Positions 55,403 through 64,000 of a DNA stretch of 64,000 nt are shown one piece after another. The stretch is from Cyanobacteriota bacterium. GTDB taxonomy: Bacteria; Cyanobacteriota; Cyanobacteriia; PCC-6307; Cyanobiaceae. The stretch lies in assembly GCA_026389265.1 (NCBI GenBank), contig JAPLIE010000045.1, positions 1 to 64,000 of the forward strand. The letters are read 5' to 3'. Both the position numbers and the translations under genes were made by a program. Each line of letters begins with the position of its first letter. Position 1 is the stretch's first letter. The notes under the pieces are model-generated. The model did no database searches, was not told the DNA's origin, and saw only the letters and a program-made list of their open reading frames with translations.

Positions 55403-56839
55403 TCAGGTTATCGGCTGTAGATGGGGCGGCAGAAGGTCGTAGCGCAGTAGTTCCTCCGGCTGTTCGCGCCGTTGCACCACCTCCGCCTCCCCACCGTGCA
55501 CGAGCACCGTGGCCGGACGAGGAATCCGGTTGTAATTGGATGCCATCGAAGCGTTGTAGGCACCGGTGGCGAACACGGCCAGCACGGCCCCGGCGGCAGG
55601 CTGGGGAAGGGCGATGTCCGGCAAAAGCACATCGCCGGATTCGCAATGTTTGCCGGCCACGGTGAAGGACCCCTCGACTGCCGCCAGAGGCTGTGCCGCC
55701 AGTACGGCGGTGTAGCGCGATTGGTAAGTGATCGGGCGCGGGTTGTCGCTCATGCCGCCGTCGATCGACACATAGGTGCGGATGCCGGGGATCTCCTTGC
55801 GGCTGCCCACGGTGTAAAGGGTCACTCCGGCGGTGGCCACCAGGGAACGGCCGGGTTCACAGAGCAGACGAGGCAGGCTGAGCCCCCGCTCGCGGCAGGC
55901 GGTGGCCACAGCCTCGGCCACGGTGCGCACCCAGTCCTGGATCGTCGGGGGATCATCAGTGGCCACATAGCGGATCCCCAGCCCCCCGCCCACGTTGAGA
56001 TCGGAGCAGGGGTGGCCTAGGGAGCGGGCCAGGGCGAGGGCGTCGGCCATCACGGCGGCCAGGTCGCGGTGGGGCTCAATTTCGAAGATCTGGGAGCCAA
56101 TGTGGGCATGGAGCCCATCCAGCCAGGCCCAGCTGCAGCTGGCCAGATGGCGGAGAACTGGCTCCAGCTGGTCAGGATCGAAGCCGAACTTGCTGTCGAG
56201 ATGGCCGGTGCGGATGTACTCGTGGGTGTGGCACTCGATGCCGGGGGTGAAGCGCACCAATAGCCGCACCGGGGACCGCCGGCCCGGAGCGATGCGGGTG
56301 AGGATCTCCACGTCTTGCCAGTTGTCGAGCACCACGGTGACGCGGTGAGCCAGGGCCAGCTCAAGCTCCTCCTCGGATTTGTTGTTGCCGTGCAACACGA
56401 TCCGCTCCGGAGGCATCCCCCCCTGGAGCGCGGTGAGCAGCTCTCCAGCAGACACCGCATCAAGCCCTAGCCCCTCGGAGGCCACCAAGGCGGTCAGGGC
56501 GAGGGAGCTGTTGGCCTTGGAGGCATACAGCGCCAGGGAAGGCCCGGGATAGAAGGTCTCGAGGGCCTGGCGGTAGGCCCGGCAGGTGGCCCTGAGAGTG
56601 GCCTCGTCGAGCACGTAGAGCGGGGTGCCGTAGCTGCGGGCGAGGTCTTCGAGCCGGCAGCCGCCCACCACGAGGACGCCCTCCTGATCGACCGCTGTGG
56701 TGATCGGTGCGAGGTTCCGGTTCGGACTGACGGCATCCACGTCGGGCTCGAACGCTTCCAAACCCTCAACAGCCGCAGGGGAAGTCCCGCCTTCGGCGAA
56801 GCCGGATGGGGCGCTGTCGGGGGCTGACGTGGACACCAT
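55403..56839 (-). CDS. lysA: Diaminopimelate decarboxylase
   Basis: A 478-residue PLP enzyme for the last step of lysine synthesis, first gene of the minus-strand operon. PLP lysine in ALYASKANSS; HAHIGSQIFEIE; GGGLGIRY; CEPGRSLVATAG; C-terminal CESGDVLL and FATGAYNASMASNYN with active-site Cys and Tyr. The N-terminus has a 40-residue extension. ATG 56839 is used; the longer frame up to 57448 overlaps rimI and is a shadow. Confidence 0.94.
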   Translation of the reverse strand: MVSTSAPDSAPSGFAEGGTSPAAVEGLEAFEPDVDAVSPNRNLAPITTAVDQEGVLVVGGCRLEDLARSYGTPLYVLDEATLRATCRAYRQALETFYPGPSLALYASKANSSLALTALVASEGLGLDAVSAGELLTALQGGMPPERIVLHGNNKSEEELELALAHRVTVVLDNWQDVEILTRIAPGRRSPVRLLVRFTPGIECHTHEYIRTGHLDSKFGFDPDQLEPVLRHLASCSWAWLDGLHAHIGSQIFEIEPHRDLAAVMADALALARSLGHPCSDLNVGGGLGIRYVATDDPPTIQDWVRTVAEAVATACRERGLSLPRLLCEPGRSLVATAGVTLYTVGSRKEIPGIRTYVSIDGGMSDNPRPITYQSRYTAVLAAQPLAAVEGSFTVAGKHCESGDVLLPDIALPQPAAGAVLAVFATGAYNASMASNYNRIPRPATVLVHGGEAEVVQRREQPEELLRYDLLPPHLQPIT

Positions 56840-56932
56840 GGTGGTCGGGCTGCGGAGTTCAGCCGGAAGCGATCCGGCGCCGCTGCGGAAAGGGAATCCG
56901 CAATCGTAGGGATCTTCCCGACCTCGACCGCC

Positions 56933-57403
56933 GTGGATCCCGAAGCACGAACGGAGACGGGGCAGGGCCTGATCCGGCCGCTGCGGCCGGCGGATCTGGC
57001 GGACTGCCTCGATCTCGACCGGCGGGCCCTCGGAGGCCTTTGGAGCGAGACGCAATGGCAGCGTGAACTGGCCGAGGCGAACAGGCCGGGACTCGGGATC
57101 TGGCAGGCGGACGGCCTTCGGGCCATGGCCTGTGGTTGGCTCATCCTCGACGAACTCCACATCACCGTGGTGGCGGTGGATCCTTTCTTCCGGCGCCGCG
57201 GTCTTGGTCGTGGGGTGCTGGCGGGTCTGCTGGCCCATGGCCAGGCGGCTGGCGCCCGCCACGCCACCCTGGAGGTGGCCGCTCCAAACGGGGCCGCCAG
57301 GGGCCTTTACGCAGCAGCTGGATTCCAGGAAGCGGGGATCCGTCGCGCTTACTACCGAAATGGCGACGATGCCCTGATCCAATGGCTGAAGCTGGTTCGA
57401 TGA
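56933..57403 (+). CDS. rimI: RimI-type ribosomal-protein alanine N-acetyltransferase
   Basis: A 156-residue GNAT enzyme that acetylates the N-terminal alanine of a ribosomal protein. Motif A FRRRGLGRGVLAGLLAHGQ binds acetyl-CoA; LEVAAPNGAARGLYAAAGF and RRAYYRNGDDALIQW are typical of RimI. GTG start at 56933, divergent from lysA with 93 bases between the starts. Confidence 0.88.
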   Translation: MDPEARTETGQGLIRPLRPADLADCLDLDRRALGGLWSETQWQRELAEANRPGLGIWQADGLRAMACGWLILDELHITVVAVDPFFRRRGLGRGVLAGLLAHGQAAGARHATLEVAAPNGAARGLYAAAGFQEAGIRRAYYRNGDDALIQWLKLVR

Positions 57404-57581
57404 GCAATGGTACGGGAAACCGGCAATTTGTGTTAACGCGGGAGCCAACGTTGAGGACTTGATTTATGCCAGGAACTGCCAGATCCCTTGCCATCACTGA
57501 GACTTCTGGAATGGTGCCAACGGCAACCCACGCTGCGCTTCAATCCTGATAGGTTGGTATCACTGCAACAGGCCCCGGCCC

Positions 57582-60134
<2,553 letters not shown>

Positions 60135-60210
60135 GGTCATCCCTCTTGGCGAGCCCACACACGGTCCCCAATCACCTGTGCCCCAACTAGGGCTCACAGC
60201 CTCCAAGACC

Positions 60211-61314
60211 ATGGGCACCTTCACCACCACCCAAGCGATCGCCCCAGCGCTCCTGTTGCGCGGTGATGTCTTTTGGCCTCAAGCGATTGAGGCCATCGCT
60301 CAGCTCGGCAATCGCCCCCTGCTTCTGGGTCGCAGTGCCGGCACCGCAACCCTCCGCGAAGGGCTGCTGGCCCAGTTCGGCAGCCACGGACTAATGCCGC
60401 AAGCAGCTTGCCTCCAGCATGACTGCTGTGAGCAGGATCTCGCCCGGATCAGCGCCTTGGCCGAAACTTCAGCCTGCGACATGGTCATCGCTGCCGGAGG
60501 AGGCAAGGTGCTGGATGCAGGCAAGCTCCTGGCCGATCGCCTTGACCTCCCCTGCGTCACCGTGCCGACCAGCGCCGCCACCTGCGCCGGCTGGACGGCG
60601 CTGGCCAACCTCTATTCCCCCAACGGCGCCTTTGCGCAAGACGTCACCCTCAGGCGTTGTCCAGAGCTGCTGGTGTTCGACCATGCCCTGGTGGTTCAGG
60701 CGCCGGCCCGCACCTTGGCCAGCGGCATCGCCGACGCCATGGCCAAGTGGTATGAGGCCTCGGTGAGCAGCGGTGGCAGCGAAGACGGCCTGGTCCAGCA
60801 GGCCGTTCAAATGGCTCGCATCCTGCGGGACCAACTGCTACTCGAGGGCCAGGAGGCGATGGCGAACCCCGGCGGGGCCGCCTGGAAGCGGGTGGCTGAG
60901 GCCTCGGCCCTCACCGCCGGTCTAGTCGGTGGCCTGGGGGGGGCCCGCTGCCGCACCGTGGCAGCCCACGCCGTCCACAACGGCCTCACCCAGCTGGAAG
61001 CCACCCATGGCAGCCTTCACGGCGAAAAGGTGGGCTTCGGCGTTCTGGTGCAGCTGCGGCTTGAGGAGCTGGTGGGGGGCAACCGACTGGCGGCACAGGC
61101 CAGACGGCAGCTGCTTCCCTTCTTCCGGGCCCTGGCCCTGCCCCTGAGCCTCGCCGACCTGGGCCTCGGCTCCGCCAGCCTCAGCGATCTCATGGCGGTG
61201 TGCGACTTCGCCTGCCGGGAGGATTCCGACCTTCACCACCTGCCCTTCCAGGTTGCCCCCGACGATCTGCTGGCGGCCCTGGTCAGCACCACAGTCGAGC
61301 GCCAGCCTGCATGA
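60211..61314 (+). CDS. Glycerol-dehydrogenase-like iron/zinc-dependent alcohol dehydrogenase
   Basis: A 367-residue member of the GldA branch. NAD-binding AAGGGKVLDAGK near residue 97, VPTSAATCAGWTALANLYS near 125, and metal-ligand segments ASGIADAMAKWYEA, AAHAVHNGLTQLE and HGEKVGFGVL. Probable oxidoreductase for a small polyol; substrate unconfirmed. ATG 60211 is used; a GTG 11 codons upstream is possible. Overlaps the next gene by ATGA. Confidence 0.85.
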   Translation: MGTFTTTQAIAPALLLRGDVFWPQAIEAIAQLGNRPLLLGRSAGTATLREGLLAQFGSHGLMPQAACLQHDCCEQDLARISALAETSACDMVIAAGGGKVLDAGKLLADRLDLPCVTVPTSAATCAGWTALANLYSPNGAFAQDVTLRRCPELLVFDHALVVQAPARTLASGIADAMAKWYEASVSSGGSEDGLVQQAVQMARILRDQLLLEGQEAMANPGGAAWKRVAEASALTAGLVGGLGGARCRTVAAHAVHNGLTQLEATHGSLHGEKVGFGVLVQLRLEELVGGNRLAAQARRQLLPFFRALALPLSLADLGLGSASLSDLMAVCDFACREDSDLHHLPFQVAPDDLLAALVSTTVERQPA

Positions 61315-62198
61315 GCACAACCGTCCGCGATGGCCGCCAGCTCGTGGAGTCGGCGGCCAGGACCCTGCTCGACCCCCTGGGCCGGGACTTGGCTATGGCA
61401 GTGCAATGGTGGGAGCTGGAGGGACTGCCTGACCGCTGGCCTGTGGCGGTGATCGGCCAGGGCCCACCGCTTCTACTGCTCCACGGCTTCGACAGTTCCT
61501 TCCTGGAGTTCCGCCGCCTCGCTCCCTTGCTGGCTCCTCACCACCAGCTGTTCATCCCCGACCTTTACGGCTTTGGCTTCAGCCCTCGCCCCGCCGATGG
61601 CAGCTTTTCCCCAGACGGTGTCCTGGCCCATCTCGATGCACTCCTGGAGGCCCTGCTGCGCCAGGGGATCGATGAACCACTGGGTGTAATCGGAGCCTCG
61701 ATGGGTGGGTCCGTGGCCGTTGAACTGGCCCGCCGCCATGCCGGGCGGGTGGGGCGATTGTTACTGCTGTCGCCGGCGGGGCTCACCGGGCGCCCCATGC
61801 CGCTCCCGCCTGGCCTCGATGCCCTAGGGGTCTGGTTCCTGGGGCGGCCCGGGGTGCGGCGGGGACTGTGCCGCTCCGCCTTCGCCGATCCGGACTCGGC
61901 CGTCGGAGCCGCCGAACTGGAGATCGCCTCATTGCATCTGGCCACCCCCGGCTGGGGCGAGGCCTTGGGTCGCTTTGCCCGCTCCGGTGGTTTCGCCGGT
62001 TGCGGCGACCCCCTGCCAGAGCAGCCCCTGCAAGTGCTCTGGGGCCGGGAGGATCGGATTCTGCGACCACCCCAGAAACGCGCCGCCCAGACGCTTCTCG
62101 GTGATCGGCTGCGAGAACTGGACGCCTGCGGGCACCTGCCCCACGTCGACCAACCCCAGGCGGTGGCGGCATGCTGGCTGGAATCCAATACCGGCTGA
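61311..62198 (+). CDS. Alpha/beta-hydrolase
   Basis: A 295-residue hydrolase. Oxyanion LLLLHGFDSSFLEFRRLAP, nucleophile elbow GVIGASMGGSVAVELA (near residue 130), acid in GREDRILRPPQ and His in ACGHLPHVDQPQ. The ATG overlaps the upstream stop, so it is co-translated with the dehydrogenase-like gene. The substrate is not evident; the fold also includes chlorophyll-related and haloalkane hydrolases. Confidence 0.85.
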   Translation: MSTTVRDGRQLVESAARTLLDPLGRDLAMAVQWWELEGLPDRWPVAVIGQGPPLLLLHGFDSSFLEFRRLAPLLAPHHQLFIPDLYGFGFSPRPADGSFSPDGVLAHLDALLEALLRQGIDEPLGVIGASMGGSVAVELARRHAGRVGRLLLLSPAGLTGRPMPLPPGLDALGVWFLGRPGVRRGLCRSAFADPDSAVGAAELEIASLHLATPGWGEALGRFARSGGFAGCGDPLPEQPLQVLWGREDRILRPPQKRAAQTLLGDRLRELDACGHLPHVDQPQAVAACWLESNTG

Positions 62199-62201
62199 GC
62201 G

Positions 62202-62726
62202 ATGCCCACGGACCGTCCTTCCTTCACGCCCCACCAAGCCTCTCTACACCGGTCACGCCCCTGCGACAAGCGGCAGATGCCCTGGCTAGCGCGATTCGCG
62301 CTGATCATGGGAATGCTCCTGGCCCTGGTGTTCACCGCTCCCGGCGCCGCCCAAGCATCCTTACTCCACCTGGAGGGGCCCCCTCCGGCCGACCTTGGCC
62401 TGCACCACGAGCATCTGTCACCCTGCCCGTCTCCCGCCCACTGCGCGCGGGAAGACTGGTCCGCGGCGGATCCTGCCGCCGCCCTGGAAAAGCTTCTACC
62501 CGCCGTGTTGGCTCTTGAGGGCGTTGAGATCGTGGAAACGGGATCCGGCTACATCCACGCCACCGCAAGCAGCCGCATCTTCGGCTTCGTGGACGACCTG
62601 GAACTCCATGCCGCATCGGCCGACGGGGTCATCGAGGCACGCTCCCTGTCCCGCATCGGTGACTCCGACCTAGGGGTCAATGGCCGCCGGCTGAACACCC
62701 TCCGGCGTGCCCTGGAGGCAGCCTGA
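62202..62726 (+). CDS. DUF1499-family exported protein
   Basis: A 174-residue protein. A hydrophobic signal (ARFALIMGMLLALVFTAPGA) precedes the DUF1499 domain: HLSPCPSPAHCAREDW, GYIHATASSRIFGFVDDLEL and ARSLSRIGDSDLGVNGRRLN. Function unknown. The start may be ATG 62202 or ATG 62277; the latter places the signal peptide right at the N-terminus. It follows the hydrolase by three bases. Confidence 0.85.
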   Translation: MPTDRPSFTPHQASLHRSRPCDKRQMPWLARFALIMGMLLALVFTAPGAAQASLLHLEGPPPADLGLHHEHLSPCPSPAHCAREDWSAADPAAALEKLLPAVLALEGVEIVETGSGYIHATASSRIFGFVDDLELHAASADGVIEARSLSRIGDSDLGVNGRRLNTLRRALEAA

Positions 62727-62761
62727 GCCCCCCCGGCTCAGCCTTCTCCACCTTCGCCACC

Positions 62762-62956
62762 TTAGCCACCATGCTTCTCGCCAGCGGGCCGGGGCGCAGC
62801 GGGAGCCGCAGGCGGCGCCACAGCGGGCTTCCCCATCTCCGCCGGACCCGGGCCGCTATCGCCGGAGGGCACCCGGGCGCAGCCACCGCCCATGGCCACC
62901 AGACCGGCAGTGGCAAGAAAAAGAGCAATGCGGGAACGATCCAAGGCAGGTCTCAC
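62762..62956 (-). CDS. Small putative lipoprotein
   Basis: A 64-residue frame: charged start, hydrophobic core IALFLATAGLVAMGGGC with a cysteine in lipobox-like position, then a Pro/Ala/Gly-rich tail. Convergent with DUF1499 and divergent from the hydroxylase. Short and low-complexity, so the call is tentative. Confidence 0.5.
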   Translation of the reverse strand: MRPALDRSRIALFLATAGLVAMGGGCARVPSGDSGPGPAEMGKPAVAPPAAPAAPRPAGEKHGG

Positions 62957-63062
62957 TCACGGATGGCCATTCTTGGCAAGCGGCACAGGCCACGGGGGCC
63001 AAGATGCCACCGATGCCTGTGCCAATCATCACGTTTTCAGGTCTCCCCTGTTCCCCAGCACC

Positions 63063-63728
63063 ATGCGGTTCCAGATCGATGGCGTGCTCCAATCCCAGGC
63101 CCTGGAAGAGCTGCGTAATGAGCTCCTCGCGCTAGAGGTCGACTGGCGGCCAGGCCAGGAGAGTGCCGGCTGGCATGCCCGCGGCGTGAAGCACAACCGC
63201 CAGCTCGACCGCGCCTCCCCCCTGCATCAGCGGCTGGCCGCTCTGGTGACCGCCAGCCTCGAGGCCCAGCCACTGCTCCAGGCGGCCGCTCTGCCGGTGC
63301 GACTCCACGGGCTGCTATTCAGCCGCTGCGGGCCCGGGGAAGGCTATGGCCGCCATGTCGACAACGCCTTCATGGCCGGGGGGCGGGCGGATGTGTCCTT
63401 CACCCTCTTCCTGCAGGATCCGGCCGCGTACAGCGGCGGTGGCCTGATGCTCGAAACGCCCGCTGGGGAGGACGAAGTGCGGCTGGCGGCCGGCAGCGCC
63501 ATCGTGTATCCGAGCACCCTGCTGCATCGAGTGGCGCCCGTGACCGGGGGCGAACGGCTCGTGGCGGTGGGCTGGATCCAGAGCCGGGTGCGCGACGCCG
63601 AACGGCGCGAGATCCTCTTCGACCTCGACACGGCCCGCCGTCAGATCTTCCAGCGGGAGGGCAAGACCGAGGTGTTCGACCTGATCAGCCGCAGCTACAG
63701 CAACCTTCTGCGCCGCTGGGGTGAATGA
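63063..63728 (+). CDS. PKHD-type 2-oxoglutarate/Fe(II) hydroxylase
   Basis: A 221-residue dioxygenase of the PiuC/YbiX group. Iron ligands: H and D in YGRHVDNAF (about residue 97) and H in STLLHRVAPV (about 158); 2-oxoglutarate Arg in GGERLVAVGW region. VKHNRQL at the N-terminus and VRDAERREILFDLDTARRQI at the C-terminus are typical. Substrate unknown; relatives are often linked to iron uptake. ATG 63063 is used. Confidence 0.9.
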   Translation: MRFQIDGVLQSQALEELRNELLALEVDWRPGQESAGWHARGVKHNRQLDRASPLHQRLAALVTASLEAQPLLQAAALPVRLHGLLFSRCGPGEGYGRHVDNAFMAGGRADVSFTLFLQDPAAYSGGGLMLETPAGEDEVRLAAGSAIVYPSTLLHRVAPVTGGERLVAVGWIQSRVRDAERREILFDLDTARRQIFQREGKTEVFDLISRSYSNLLRRWGE

Positions 63729-63792
63729 GGCGCCAGCATGGCCGCCGCCGGGGATCCCCGGTGCCAACCCCGAACCGAAAAAGGCTGCCCCC

Positions 63793-64000
63793 ATGCCGGA
63801 ACTGCCCACCAACCCGGTGGCCCCCGAAAGCCACAGCCCCGACCGAAAAGCCGTGCTGGCCGCCTCGGCCCCCTGGCTCGGTGCGTTGCTCAACGTGCTG
63901 CCCGGTCTCGGGGCAGGCTACCTGTATCAACGCCGCTGGCGGGCCTGGTGGATCACCTCGGGCCTCTCCAGCGCCTGGTTCCTGCTCGGGGCCATGCTGC
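63793..64000 (+). CDS. Membrane protein, 3' end outside window
   Basis: From ATG 63793 (or GTG 63721, which would overlap the hydroxylase stop) the frame stays open to the window end. A polar N-terminus is followed by a helix with a glycine-rich turn (LLNVLPGLGAGYLYQRRWRA) and another hydrophobic helix. The pattern is common in cyanobacterial small membrane proteins with paired helices. Function unknown. Confidence 0.6.
   Translation, partial: MPELPTNPVAPESHSPDRKAVLAASAPWLGALLNVLPGLGAGYLYQRRWRAWWITSGLSSAWFLLGAML

Noticed and set aside
55403-57448. lysA starting at the far upstream end of its open frame
   Set aside because: The extension overlaps rimI, which has good GNAT motifs, and reads as a Pro/Arg-rich shadow. 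ATG 56839 gives a normal LysA.

Overview
The window looks like a chromosomal segment of a high-GC picocyanobacterium of the Synechococcus/Cyanobium type. The evidence is the very GC-rich coding sequence, scattered copies of the cyanobacterial HIP1 palindrome GCGATCGC (for example 14644, 21182 and 34604), ClpC together with ClpB, and a tightly packed lysA-cdaA-uppS-bioB-trhO run beside rimI and clpC, an order I associate with this group. No rRNA, tRNA or CRISPR array was recognised.

Layout. 1-5.0 kb: the end of a KtrB/TrkH potassium channel, then a TetR repressor and an EmrAB-type efflux pair; a matching palindromic operator lies in front of both the repressor and the pump. 5.1-7.3 kb: a broken YtcJ-type amidohydrolase and a small membrane protein. 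7.4-12.8 kb: an eroded defence region, with remnants of a type I restriction-modification system (hsdM frameshifted, hsdS and hsdR truncated), a DUF4143 ATPase with tandem repeats in front, a vapBC pair whose toxin is broken, and an intact mazEF-like pair. 12.8-19.4 kb: an envelope region with two outer-membrane beta-barrel proteins, an aspartoacylase-like enzyme, a signal-peptide relic and a second broken amidohydrolase. 19.5-31.3 kb: AraC regulator, arginase, IRG-like GTPase, feoA and feoB (convergent), esterase, amidase, VOC protein and several unknowns. 31.3-35.5 kb: a second accessory island, with a lower-GC part (hicBA plus a HEPN-like gene), an hsdS tail fragment, a second DUF4143 ATPase again preceded by three tandem repeats, and an MNT/HEPN toxin-antitoxin pair. 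35.6-46.9 kb: AEC transporter, secreted double retropepsin-like protein, desaturase, MetX-like hydrolase, type III glutamine synthetase, cupin, clpB and small genes. 46.9-49.0 kb: small accessory genes and short tandem repeats. 49.0-56.8 kb: an eight-gene minus-strand operon (lysA, cdaA, uppS, bioB, trhO, a pentameric ligand-gated-channel-like protein, a GST-DUF952 fusion, a GNAT-like protein). 56.9-64.0 kb: rimI, clpC, a glycerol-dehydrogenase-like gene, a hydrolase, DUF1499, a lipoprotein, a 2OG-Fe(II) hydroxylase and a truncated membrane protein.

Most distinctive observation: the two DUF4143 ATPases, about 25 kb apart, each follow a remnant of an hsdS gene and each is preceded by three head-to-tail repeats of 22-23 bp that share a short core. 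This suggests a recurrent ATPase-plus-repeat module tied to type I restriction loci. Other points worth attention are the paired TetR operators, two amidohydrolase paralogues broken at different and complementary places, a channel-like receptor inside a housekeeping operon, and several toxin-antitoxin genes in different states of decay. All function calls rest on reading motifs by eye; no database search was possible.
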